This document shows positions 25,465 through 33,624 of a stretch of DNA of 64,000 bases, in pieces. Every line of letters starts with the position of its first letter. Position 1 is the first letter of the stretch. Source of the stretch: SIG672 sp045580325 (lineage in GTDB: Bacteria > Bacillota > Clostridia > Oscillospirales > CAG-272); NCBI GenBank assembly GCA_045580325.1, contig JAZNNR010000025.1, positions 33,547 to 97,546 on the forward strand, written 5' to 3'. A program made the translations under genes and the position numbers. The notes beneath the pieces were generated by a model that saw only the letters and a list, made by a program, of their open reading frames with translations, had not been told where the DNA came from and did not search any database.

Positions 25465-26299
25465 ATTTTTCTCTAAAATACCGATCTATCTTGAAATGGA
25501 TTTTGTAAGGTATGCGCTGATCGCAGGTGTGCTTATTGCGCTTTGCTCGGCGCTTCTCGGCGTAACGCTCGTGCTCAAAAGATACTCAATGATAGGCGAC
25601 GGACTTTCGCACGTTGCCTTCGGCGCTATGACGGTAGCGGCGGTCTTGGGACTAAGTAGCGAGATGATAATAGTACTTCCCGTAACGGTAATATCTGCAG
25701 TCATACTTTTAAGACTGAGTAAAAACTCGAAGGTAAAGGCAGATGCGGCGATCGCGATGATTTCGGTAGCCTCACTTGCGCTCGGTTATCTTCTTACGAA
25801 TATCTTTTCCTCATCGGCGAATATAAGCGGCGACGTGTGCGGAGCGCTTTTCGGTTCTGTAAAGATAATCTCGCTTTCAAAGCTTGACGTCTGGCTGTGT
25901 ACCGTCCTTTCTATAATCGTTATAGGAATTTTTGTGATCTTCTATAATAAAATTTTCGCTGTAACCTTTGACGAGGATTTTTCATCGGCAACAGGCGTTA
26001 AAGTGAAGCTTTATAATACCTTTATTGCAGTTATAACCGCTGTTGTGATCGTTCTTGCCATGAATCTCGTCGGAGCGCTTCTCGTGTCCGCGCTTATAGT
26101 TTTTCCCGCGATAACCGCTATGAGAATATTCAAAAGCTTCAGGTCGGTTACGATCTGCGCGGCGGTAATATCGGTTGTCTGCGTGCTTGTCGGACTTTTC
26201 ATAACGATAGCGGCAGGTACGCCCGCAGGCGCTACCGTGGTTGTGGTAAATATAGTCGTATATGCGATCTTTTCGCTTATCGGACTTGTCCGTAAATAA
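25457..26299 (+). CDS. znuB: Zinc ABC transporter permease
   Basis: A 280-residue ABC-3 family permease with about eight membrane helices: YALIAGVLIALCSALLGVTL, VLKRYSMIGDGLSHVAFGAM (the conserved cytoplasmic loop contacting the ATPase), VGALLVSALIVFPAI and ITIAAGTPAGATVVVVN. ATG 25457 with AAGGAGG at 25441-25447 is clearly the start. It is the last gene of the regulon; the PAP2 gene follows after 17 bases and may be read through. Confidence 0.92.
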   Translation: MSEFFSKIPIYLEMDFVRYALIAGVLIALCSALLGVTLVLKRYSMIGDGLSHVAFGAMTVAAVLGLSSEMIIVLPVTVISAVILLRLSKNSKVKADAAIAMISVASLALGYLLTNIFSSSANISGDVCGALFGSVKIISLSKLDVWLCTVLSIIVIGIFVIFYNKIFAVTFDEDFSSATGVKVKLYNTFIAVITAVVIVLAMNLVGALLVSALIVFPAITAMRIFKSFRSVTICAAVISVVCVLVGLFITIAAGTPAGATVVVVNIVVYAIFSLIGLVRK

Positions 26300-26316
26300 C
26301 CAAAGAGGAGATAAAT

Positions 26317-27273
26317 ATGGAATTTCTCTATTTTCTTGAGTCTATAAGAAACCCTGTTCTTGACAGCATAATGCTGATCATCACAGAGCTTGGAAGTGAA
26401 GCGATTTTCCTTGCGGTAGCACTTTGTATCTTTTGGTGTATCGATAAAAAAGCAGGGTATTATCTGCTTATAACAGGCTTTATAGGAATAACCTTCAATC
26501 AGTTTTTGAAGCTCAGCTTCAGAATCGAGCGCCCTTGGGTAAAGGACCCGAAATTCACGATAGTCGAATCTGCAAGAGCCGAGGCTACGGGATATTCCTT
26601 CCCGAGCGGACACACGCAGAATATTACGGGAGTTTTCGGCTCTATTGCCCGTTTTTTCAGTAAAAAGAAGATTGTAGTCTGGATCTCCGTGGCTGTTATA
26701 GCACTTGTCGCACTTTCGAGAATGTACCTCGGAGTACACACTCCGCTTGACGTTGGAGTTTCTCTTCTTGTCGGAACAGTCCTTGTTTTTCTCGTATATC
26801 CGCTCGTTATGAAGGCCTTTGAGAACGAAAAAATAATGTATATCCTGATGGGCTGCGTGATAGCCGTAGCACTTGCTTTTGTGTGCTATACAGAGTTTTT
26901 CCCCTTTCCCTCGGATATTGATAAGGCTAACTATCTTTCGGGACTTAAAAATTCGTACTCGCTTCTCGGCGCAGTACTTGCATTCCCGATAATTTATATC
27001 GTCGATAAAAAATACATAAAATTCGAAACGGATGCTTGTCTTTGGGCGCAGGCTGTAAAGCTTACAGTCGGCGCGGCACTTGCACTTGCAATAAAATCAC
27101 TTCTTAAAGCACCGCTTAGCGCTATGCTCGATGGACACTACCTGTCAAACGCGATAAGATATTTCGCAGTCGTAATATTTGCAGGCGCGGTATGGCCCTT
27201 GACCTTTAAATTTCTCCCCAAAAGCAAGGCAAAGTCAGGTGAAAAGCAAGCCGCCGTATCGGCAGAAAAATAA
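26317..27273 (+). CDS. PAP2-family membrane phosphatase
   Basis: A 318-residue protein with about eight transmembrane helices and the acid-phosphatase motif in three parts: KLSFRIERPW (motif 1), SFPSGHTQ (motif 2, catalytic His), and SRMYLGVHTPLDV (motif 3). These enzymes remove phosphate from lipids such as undecaprenyl pyrophosphate or phosphatidic acid on the outer face. The extra C-terminal helices (to about 300) and lysine-rich tail are typical of the Clostridial branch. A good ribosome site (AAGAGGAG) precedes ATG 26317. Substrate not determined. Confidence 0.9.
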   Translation: MEFLYFLESIRNPVLDSIMLIITELGSEAIFLAVALCIFWCIDKKAGYYLLITGFIGITFNQFLKLSFRIERPWVKDPKFTIVESARAEATGYSFPSGHTQNITGVFGSIARFFSKKKIVVWISVAVIALVALSRMYLGVHTPLDVGVSLLVGTVLVFLVYPLVMKAFENEKIMYILMGCVIAVALAFVCYTEFFPFPSDIDKANYLSGLKNSYSLLGAVLAFPIIYIVDKKYIKFETDACLWAQAVKLTVGAALALAIKSLLKAPLSAMLDGHYLSNAIRYFAVVIFAGAVWPLTFKFLPKSKAKSGEKQAAVSAEK

Positions 27274-27321
27274 AAGCTATAAACTGCCGGTAAAAATAAT
27301 TGTAAAAACATAATGAACTCC

Positions 27322-27350
27322 TTGCAATTTCAGATACTACGTGATATAAT
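27322..27350 (+). promoter_or_regulatory. Promoter of the cohesin-like gene
   Basis: TTGCAA at 27322-27327, 17-bp spacer, TATAAT at 27345-27350 with extended -10 TGA. Confidence 0.7.
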
Positions 27351-27379
27351 TTAAGTATAAAATAACGGAGGTGAGAACG

Positions 27380-28870
27380 GTGAAGAATAAAGTGAAAATA
27401 CTTGCCTGTACTGCGCGTGTCTGCACGGTCTGCGTAATGCTTGCTATTATGATTTTGACATCAGCTTTTTCTTCGTATGCCGCAACGGCAAAGGTAACAG
27501 TCGGGAACGTGTCAAGCGCGAATAGCGACGGTTACTATGCTGTAAGTATTTCGGTGTCAGACCTCTCACTTTCCGCTAAGGGCAGTATAGATATTGCACT
27601 TTCGTATAACAACCTCGCTTTTACAGTAGTGAAGACCGAATTTGCAAGTTCTGTGAAAAAGTACGGTTCTGTAGGAAAATCGGGAGATAACCCTTATCAT
27701 ATCAAAATAACAGCAGGCAGTTCGGCTCTTAAACCAAGCGGTGAGATATGCATAGTCTATTTTGAAGCGATAGGACTTCCTTCGCTCGGCAAATACGATA
27801 TAGTTCCCACCGTAACGCTCTCAGGCGGAGCGTCGGTAAAGGCTACGGCGGGCTCAATAAGTGTAAACTGTTCTCATAGCTATGAAAAGCACAGTACGGT
27901 CGAGCCTTCGTGTACGACCGACGGATACACCCTTGAGCGCTGTACAAAATGCGAGGGATACCGTAAAACAAACAAGGTAAATGCGGTAGGACACGATTTC
28001 AAGGTTAAAGATAACGTAGCGCCAAACTGCACGCAAAACGGCTATACGGTAGAAGAATGTACGCGCTGCAGCGTGCATAACATAATAGACGGAGATCCTC
28101 CTCTCGGACACGAATTCGGGCTTGAAGAATTCAATGTGATAGCTCCTACCTGTTCGAGCGAGGGATATACCGAATACTACTGTTTGCGCGAGGGCTGCGA
28201 CGGGACAAACCGTGTTGATTATACCGAAAAGACCGAACATATTATGGGTGAGGCTGTCGTTACCGATTCGACCTGCCAAAAGCACGGGAATAAGAAGTTT
28301 TACTGTACTCACTGCGGAGTTTTTATGGCAGAGGAGCGGCTTGAGCTTGTTCCGCACATCTTTGATGATATTCTCGTTTCGCCGAGCTGCACAAGCAAGG
28401 GATATACGCTGCGCATTTGCAAGGTTTGTAAAACAGTGCGCAGAGAAGAACCCGTTGATAAGCTTGAGCATAGCTACACATCGGTTACAGAGCGCGCGGC
28501 GACTTGTGCCCAGGAAGGACGTATCAAGCACATCTGTGCGTGCGGCGATTATTACATAGAATCTCTGCCCGCACTCGGACACGAATATAAAAAGCAGTCT
28601 GTTATAGAGCCTACGCAGGACAGCGACGGTATTGTAAAATACGAGTGCGATGTCTGCGGAGCGACCTATACCGAAACCGTGAAATACGATGACGGTTCTT
28701 CAAATGACGGAAATTCTCTCGATATAGAAAATCCCGACGCAAAGGGACGCCTTTCGGGCAAAAACAGACTTGTTTTCAGCGTGGTGCTTATTATTGTTGC
28801 GGTTGTAGCGATGGGAGCGGTAATTTTGCTCATAAAGAAAACGATATTCAAATTCATTCTTGATCAGTAA
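27380..28870 (+). CDS. Secreted cohesin-like protein with cysteine-rich repeats and a C-terminal membrane anchor
   Basis: About 496 residues. A signal peptide (residues 1-35, ending FSSYAA) precedes a cohesin/dockerin-partner-like beta domain (about 36-160). Six degenerate repeats of about 40 residues follow, each with a pattern like SCTTDGYTLERCTKC, TCSSEGYTEYYC or SCTSKGYTLRICKVC ending in a GH-type turn. A hydrophobic helix near the end (LVFSVVLIIVAVVAMGAVIL) and basic tail anchor it. I choose GTG 27380, since GTG 27371 would overlap the CGGAGG ribosome site. The repeat type is frequent in Clostridial surface proteins; ligand unknown. Confidence 0.8.
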   Translation: MKNKVKILACTARVCTVCVMLAIMILTSAFSSYAATAKVTVGNVSSANSDGYYAVSISVSDLSLSAKGSIDIALSYNNLAFTVVKTEFASSVKKYGSVGKSGDNPYHIKITAGSSALKPSGEICIVYFEAIGLPSLGKYDIVPTVTLSGGASVKATAGSISVNCSHSYEKHSTVEPSCTTDGYTLERCTKCEGYRKTNKVNAVGHDFKVKDNVAPNCTQNGYTVEECTRCSVHNIIDGDPPLGHEFGLEEFNVIAPTCSSEGYTEYYCLREGCDGTNRVDYTEKTEHIMGEAVVTDSTCQKHGNKKFYCTHCGVFMAEERLELVPHIFDDILVSPSCTSKGYTLRICKVCKTVRREEPVDKLEHSYTSVTERAATCAQEGRIKHICACGDYYIESLPALGHEYKKQSVIEPTQDSDGIVKYECDVCGATYTETVKYDDGSSNDGNSLDIENPDAKGRLSGKNRLVFSVVLIIVAVVAMGAVILLIKKTIFKFILDQ

Positions 28871-28899
28871 TACAGTAAAAAATTAAGGACAGTAGATTT

Positions 28900-29430
28900 A
28901 TGGATAATAAAGTAATTATCAAGCTTTCAGATAAAGCTTGTAAAAACGAAGCGGTAAGCAGATTTTTCGGAACTCCTACAGTACCGGGCGAGTGGTTTGA
29001 CGATGAGATTTTCGGCGAAGGCGAGGTCTTTGTCTGTCAGATAGCACTTGCGGACTTTACCGATTTCGGAGGCTACGGACTCTTTCCCACCGATGGCTAT
29101 ATCTACTTCTTTTTTGATACCGAGGATAAGGAAGATCCGCTCCGCATACGCTTTTTCGGGGATACTCCCGATACGGTAGTCGAGGATTTCAACGAGAGCG
29201 TTGATTTTGAAATTTCAAGCAGGGAATACAGCGTGGTCTTTTCCAAAGACGGCGAAAATCTGCCGGGAGCGTTTATCGGCTCAACCGAGCTCTCGGGTGA
29301 TGACGTGATCCTTTTTGATTTCACAAATGCCGATAAAGAGCTTTTTAACTTCCTCGGCGATAGGAAAAGGATAAAAATATCAAAAAGCGCGCTCAGATCT
29401 CTCGAATTTGATAAAGCAGAGCTTATATAA
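28900..29430 (+). CDS. YwqG/DUF1963-like protein
   Basis: A 176-residue acidic protein rich in aromatic residues. The pattern VFVCQIALADFTDFGGYGLF, PTDGYIYFFFD and LRIRFFGDTPD resembles DUF1963 (YwqG) proteins, which are cytoplasmic and of unknown function; the match is moderate and covers about residues 45-115. ATG 28900 has AAGGACA upstream. It follows the cohesin-like gene by 29 bases and may share its promoter. The 75 bases after it can form a stem (CCGCTACG at 29439-29446 with CGTAGCGG at 29468-29475) without a T run. Confidence 0.6.
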   Translation: MDNKVIIKLSDKACKNEAVSRFFGTPTVPGEWFDDEIFGEGEVFVCQIALADFTDFGGYGLFPTDGYIYFFFDTEDKEDPLRIRFFGDTPDTVVEDFNESVDFEISSREYSVVFSKDGENLPGAFIGSTELSGDDVILFDFTNADKELFNFLGDRKRIKISKSALRSLEFDKAELI

Positions 29431-29549
29431 CTACAGCTCCGCTACGAAGGCACTTCGATGAATTTTGCGTAGCGGTCGCGAAATTTGAGAAAGGGTGTGT
29501 TGTTATTAAAAGATATATAACTCCGACTTACGTTATTTATTTCATTTTA

Positions 29550-30833
29550 ATGAGTTTATTGCTTAACAGCTATATGCTGATAAAGGCACAGCCCTTTATG
29601 CTACTTATCATAATTCCGCTCTTTATTTTGTTAAACGCAGTGGTCGGAATAAAGCCTGCAGGCACAAAGAAGCTGCACCTGAAATTATGTAACCACGGAA
29701 CCCTGCTGCTTACTATATTTGTTTGCTCCTTGATTCCCTCTGTTATTTGGCATATTGTACTGGCTTTTCTTACAATTCCAAATACATATATGGACTTAAT
29801 ATGGAGTATAGTCTGGTGTGTCGTGGCTTCTGCCATTCTTTTTTGGAACGGGATCATTTGTGTTTACTGTACGTCAACGCAAATGGGTATCAAGTGGCGT
29901 ATAATCGGTCTGTTATGCGGTATGATACCGGTACTGAATCTTATTGTGCTTAACAAAATTATAAGCGTTACGTCGGACGAGGTGGATTTTGAGATCGAAA
30001 AGGAAATCGTTTCAAGCGATCCGGCACTTTCAGAGATCTGCAAAACCAAGTATCCGCTTGTGTTGGTTCACGGCGTGTTTTTTCGCGATAGTAAGCTGTT
30101 TAACTATTGGGGTAGAATTCCGCGGACACTGAAGCTACACGGTGCAACCATCTATTATGGTGAACATCAATCCGCGTTGACCGTAAAAGAAAGCGCAAGA
30201 GAGCTTGCGTCGAGAATAAAACTGATCGTAGATCGCTCCGGCTGTGAGAAGGTCAATATCATCGCACATTCAAAGGGCGGACTGGATTGCCGATATGCTA
30301 TCTCAAAGTTCGGACTTGCTCCGTACGTTGCTTCTATAACGACAGTTAGTACGCCTCACAGAGGGTGTCTTTTTGCAGAGCGACTTCTGCAAGCGGTCCC
30401 CGAATCTGTAAAAAACAGGGTCGCAACGGTATATAATAAGACCCTTACCGCGCTCGGAGATGAAAATCCCGATTTCTTGGCTGCGGTCGGAGATCTGACG
30501 GCACAGGCCTGCCAAAAGCTAAACGAAGAGCTCTCCTTTCCCGAGGGTATCTTCGCACAGAGCATTGGCTCGGTAATGGAATATCCGCACAAGGGCCAAT
30601 TTCCGCTCAACCTTTCATATCGCTACGTTAAAAATTTTGACGGTGAAAACGACGGTCTTGTCGGAGAGTCCTCGTTTGCTTGGGGAGAAAAATATACTCT
30701 TCTTCGTTCCAAAGGAGCACGCGGAATTTCTCACGGGGACGTAATAGACCTTAATCGCGAAAATATTCGCGATTTTGACGTCCGTGCCTTTTATTCTGAG
30801 CTTGTCAGCGATCTGCGTATTCGCGGTCTATAA
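29550..30833 (+). CDS. Membrane-anchored alpha/beta hydrolase (lipase-like)
   Basis: A protein of 427 residues from ATG 29550: three to four N-terminal hydrophobic segments (up to about residue 140) and a lipase-type alpha/beta hydrolase domain with YPLVLVHGVFF (oxyanion region), the nucleophile elbow AHSKGGLDC (Ser about residue 236), and ISHGDVIDL near the end with the likely catalytic His. No good ribosome site precedes ATG 29550. The frame stays open upstream, and an ATT at 29505, nine bases after AAGGG, would add MKRYITPTYVIYFIL, a normal-looking membrane start; I suspect a rare start there. Substrate unknown. Confidence 0.82.
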   Translation: MSLLLNSYMLIKAQPFMLLIIIPLFILLNAVVGIKPAGTKKLHLKLCNHGTLLLTIFVCSLIPSVIWHIVLAFLTIPNTYMDLIWSIVWCVVASAILFWNGIICVYCTSTQMGIKWRIIGLLCGMIPVLNLIVLNKIISVTSDEVDFEIEKEIVSSDPALSEICKTKYPLVLVHGVFFRDSKLFNYWGRIPRTLKLHGATIYYGEHQSALTVKESARELASRIKLIVDRSGCEKVNIIAHSKGGLDCRYAISKFGLAPYVASITTVSTPHRGCLFAERLLQAVPESVKNRVATVYNKTLTALGDENPDFLAAVGDLTAQACQKLNEELSFPEGIFAQSIGSVMEYPHKGQFPLNLSYRYVKNFDGENDGLVGESSFAWGEKYTLLRSKGARGISHGDVIDLNRENIRDFDVRAFYSELVSDLRIRGL

Positions 30834-30843
30834 TTAAAAAAGC

Positions 30844-30874
30844 CGATACGGATTTGTTTCCGTATCGTTTTTTT
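30844..30874 (+). terminator. Terminator of the lipase-like gene
   Basis: CGATACGG (30844-30851) pairs with CCGTATCG (30860-30867), followed by seven T. Confidence 0.85.
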
Positions 30875-30886
30875 ATATCCACTATC

Positions 30887-30914
30887 CTCCGCAGCACACG
30901 CTGCGGAGTTTTTT
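30887..30914 (+). terminator. Second hairpin terminator
   Basis: CTCCGCAGC (30887-30895) pairs with GCTGCGGAG (30900-30908), followed by six T. It backs up the preceding terminator. Confidence 0.75.
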
Positions 30915-30976
30915 GAAGAGGGAACTTTTTGAAAAAAGGTTCTTGGAACTCCAAAAACTTTTCTGAAAGGGGAAAA
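30915..30976 (+). repeat. Divergent member of the GAA/TTC palindromic repeat family (family B)
   Basis: GGGAACTTTTTGAAAAAAGG, TTCTTGGAACTCC and AAAAACTTTTCTGAAAGGGG resemble the long palindromic units at 39193-39546, 54931-55026 and 60986-61055. The rest of the 30834-31162 gap holds no further gene; I find no antitoxin reading frame in it. Confidence 0.4.
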
Positions 30977-31162
30977 TGATAAACAAACTCGAAGTGTGCA
31001 AGTTTAAGGTTTTAGTCAATCGACACGCAGTGTCGCTTGACGCATATTATGTAACAAGCGGTCGATAATAAATTCAAACTACTTTGTATTTTGACGTTTA
31101 AAGAGGCTGCCTTGTGGAAAAAATAATACCAGGAAAAACAAAACACACGGAGAGTGAATAAA

Positions 31163-31642
31163 TTGACTGTAAAACGCGGTGATATATATTATGCGGACCT
31201 CAGCCCCGTAATAGGCTCAGAGCAGGGAGGACTCCGTCCTGTGCTTATAATACAAAACGATATAGGTAATAAGTACAGCCCGACAGTTATTGCGGCTGCA
31301 ATAACGAGCAGACTCGGAAAAAACAGACTTCCGACTCATATAGACGTATGCCGACACGATACCGAGGACGAGGAAAATTACGGACTTTCCAAAAATTCGG
31401 TAATACTGCTCGAGCAGATACGCACGCTTGATAAGCGCAGACTAAAGGAAAAGATGGGACATCTTGACGAGAGAGTCATGCGGCAGGTCAACGACGCGAT
31501 AAGCATCAGCTTCGGTCTTGACGAAGGAAACAGCAGCTATGACACAGAAGCGCATAGCGATGAAATGCCGCGAGCAATTCCCGCTTCGGCTTCTTACGGA
31601 AGCACAGGAGAGGCAGATGAGAGCGGCAAAGAGGATAAATAA
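31163..31642 (+). CDS. mazF: MazF/PemK-family endoribonuclease toxin, apparently without antitoxin
   Basis: About 159 residues. The first 115 match Firmicutes EndoA/MazF: VKRGDIYYADLSPVIGSEQG, RPVLIIQNDIGN, SPTVIAAAITS, LPTHIDV, SVILLEQIRTLDKRRL. MazF cleaves mRNA at short sites. I choose TTG 31163, eight bases after GGAGAG (31149-31154), matching the family's start; GTG 31154 is an alternative overlapping that site. A poorly conserved tail of about 45 residues, rich in Ser, Glu and Ala, follows the domain. No antitoxin gene is seen within 300 bases upstream or downstream. Confidence 0.9.
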   Translation: MTVKRGDIYYADLSPVIGSEQGGLRPVLIIQNDIGNKYSPTVIAAAITSRLGKNRLPTHIDVCRHDTEDEENYGLSKNSVILLEQIRTLDKRRLKEKMGHLDERVMRQVNDAISISFGLDEGNSSYDTEAHSDEMPRAIPASASYGSTGEADESGKEDK

Positions 31643-31679
31643 GAGTAAAATTTTCGATTTTTACTGATAAAACCATACA

Positions 31680-31716
31680 TACGGGAGAGCTTAAAAGGCT
31701 TCTCCCGTATTGTATT
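31680..31716 (+). terminator. mazF terminator
   Basis: ACGGGAGA (31681-31688) pairs with TCTCCCGT (31701-31708), followed by ATTGTATTTT. Confidence 0.75.
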
Positions 31717-31758
31717 TTAACAAAAATAAAAATCATCAAAAAAAAATATCAAAATCTA

Positions 31759-31787
31759 TTGATTTTTACCGAAAAAGAGTGTAAAAT
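31759..31787 (+). promoter_or_regulatory. fba promoter
   Basis: TTGATT at 31759-31764, 17-bp spacer, TAAAAT at 31782-31787. Confidence 0.65.
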
Positions 31788-31826
31788 AGTATCGTAAAAA
31801 AATATTTGATTGTTAGGAGAAGACCA

Positions 31827-32786
31827 ATGGCACTTGTTACAACAAAAGAAATGTTCAAAAAAGCCTATGAAGGCGGATACGCGATCGGCGCGTTCAATAT
31901 CAACAATATGGAGATCATCCAGGCTATCGCTGAAGCGGCAGGCGAAACAAAATCTCCCGTAATCCTTCAGGTTTCCGCAGGCGCAAGAAAGTACGCTAAA
32001 CCCGCATACCTTCTCGCACTCGCAAAGGCAGCAGTTGAAGATTCGGGAATCGACCTCGCACTTCACCTCGACCACGGCGCAGATTTCGAGATCTGCAAGG
32101 CTTGTATCGACGGCGGATTTACCTCTGTTATGATCGACGGCTCTCACCACTCCTTCGAAGACAACATCGCAGTTACAAAGAAGGTCGTTGAGTACGCTCA
32201 CGCACACGGCGTAGTTGTTGAAGGTGAGCTCGGTGTTCTTGCAGGCGTTGAAGACGACGTAGTTGCAGAGCATTCCTCTTATACAAAGCCCGAAGAAGTT
32301 GAAGAGTTCGTTGGACGCACAGGCGTTGACTCTCTCGCAATTTCTATCGGTACTTCTCACGGTGCTTATAAATTCACACCCGCACAGTGCACACGTAACG
32401 AAGAAGGCATACTTATTCCCCCTCCGCTCCGCTTCGACATTCTCGAAGAGGTAGCAAAGAGACTTCCCGGATTCCCGATCGTTCTTCACGGTGCATCCTC
32501 CGTATCGCAGGCTCACGTTAAAGAGATCAACGCTCTCGGCGGAAAGCTTCCCGACGCAGTAGGTATTCCCGAAGAGCAGCTCCGCAAGGCAGCAAAGATG
32601 GCTGTATGTAAGATCAATATCGACTCCGATATCCGTCTTGCTCTCACAGCAGGTATCCGCAGAAAGTTTGCTGAAGATCCTTCTGCATTCGACCCCCGTA
32701 CTTATCTCTCTGTTGCAAGACAGGAAGTTAAGGAAATGGTTAAGCACAAGATCATCAACGTTCTCGGCTCTGAAAACACCCTTTAA
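31827..32786 (+). CDS. fba: Class II fructose-bisphosphate aldolase
   Basis: A 319-residue zinc aldolase of glycolysis, splitting fructose 1,6-bisphosphate to the two triose phosphates. Visible motifs: AIGAFNINNMEIIQA, HLDHGADFE (zinc His), MIDGSHHSFEDN, GELGVLAGVED, GTSHGAYK (zinc His) and LHGASSV (zinc His) and NIDSDIR phosphate site. I choose ATG 31827 with TAGGAGA at 31815; seven residues from an upstream in-frame start are not family-like. Codon use is noticeably stricter than in neighbours (C-ending codons such as ATC, TTC and CAC), as expected of a highly expressed gene. Own promoter and terminator. Confidence 0.96.
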   Translation: MALVTTKEMFKKAYEGGYAIGAFNINNMEIIQAIAEAAGETKSPVILQVSAGARKYAKPAYLLALAKAAVEDSGIDLALHLDHGADFEICKACIDGGFTSVMIDGSHHSFEDNIAVTKKVVEYAHAHGVVVEGELGVLAGVEDDVVAEHSSYTKPEEVEEFVGRTGVDSLAISIGTSHGAYKFTPAQCTRNEEGILIPPPLRFDILEEVAKRLPGFPIVLHGASSVSQAHVKEINALGGKLPDAVGIPEEQLRKAAKMAVCKINIDSDIRLALTAGIRRKFAEDPSAFDPRTYLSVARQEVKEMVKHKIINVLGSENTL

Positions 32787-32807
32787 TTTAAAAAGATTTT
32801 TAAACTT

Positions 32808-32834
32808 CGGGAGGCTTAAAGGCCTCCCGATTTT
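32808..32834 (+). terminator. fba terminator
   Basis: CGGGAGGC (32808-32815) pairs with GCCTCCCG (32822-32829), followed by ATTTT; moderate T run. Confidence 0.7.
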
Positions 32835-32863
32835 AGAATAGTAGCATATTTTAGGAGAAAACT

Positions 32864-33589
32864 ATGAAATATTCTGCACAGTTCCGCCTTACGTCAATGG
32901 ATATAGCTCCAAACGGCAGCGTAAGACCGGGCGCGCTCCTTCGTTATTTTCAGGAAGCGATAAACCTTCAGATGCATGATAATCCCCCGTCCACAGAGGA
33001 TCTTTTCGATAACGGTCTGGCCTTTATTTTAAGCCGCACAACGATGAAAATATATACCTCGCTTAGAGTATATGATAAAATAAAGGTAGTTACGTGGGCA
33101 AACACGAGTACGGGAGCGACCTTTATAAGAAGCGCGCAGATCTTTATAAATGACGAGCTTGCCGCAGATATTATCACCGCGTGGGCGCTTGTTGATTTTA
33201 AAAATCATAGACTCGTAAGGGTAAAAGATGCGGTACTCGGCATAGGCACGCTTGATGAGCTTCCCGACATTCCGCTCCCTGAAAAGATAAAATTCCCCGA
33301 GGACTGTGAAATGACCTTGGCGGGTGAAAAGCATATAGTTTACGGCGATATTGACAGAAATAATCATATGAATAATACCCGCTACGTCGATATGATATGC
33401 GATTTTCTGCCCGACGTGGAAAATAAGGCGGTAAGGTCTTTTACGATAAATTACCTTACAGAAAGTAAGCTTGGCGAAGTGCTTGATATTTATCACACCT
33501 CGGATAGCGAAAACGATTATTTTTACGCGTCCAAAAAGGACGGTACGCACTCTGTGGACGTTTCGATGAAGCTCGAAGAAATAAAATAA
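32864..33589 (+). CDS. Acyl-ACP thioesterase
   Basis: A 241-residue acyl-ACP thioesterase with two hot-dog domains. Features: FRLTSMDIAPNGSVRPGALLRYFQEA-type N-terminus (seen as RPGALLRYFQEA), LSRTTMKI, VVTWANTSTGA, and in the second half DRNNHMNNTRYVDM, which holds the catalytic Asn/His. Such enzymes release fatty acids from acyl carrier protein, setting chain length for secretion or lipid remodelling. ATG 32864 has AGGAG at 32852-32856. It follows fba with a terminator between. Other fatty-acid genes are not nearby. Confidence 0.9.
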   Translation: MKYSAQFRLTSMDIAPNGSVRPGALLRYFQEAINLQMHDNPPSTEDLFDNGLAFILSRTTMKIYTSLRVYDKIKVVTWANTSTGATFIRSAQIFINDELAADIITAWALVDFKNHRLVRVKDAVLGIGTLDELPDIPLPEKIKFPEDCEMTLAGEKHIVYGDIDRNNHMNNTRYVDMICDFLPDVENKAVRSFTINYLTESKLGEVLDIYHTSDSENDYFYASKKDGTHSVDVSMKLEEIK

Positions 33590-33624
33590 CTCTAGTAAAT
33601 ACAGTGAAGAAGGGGAGATAAGAA

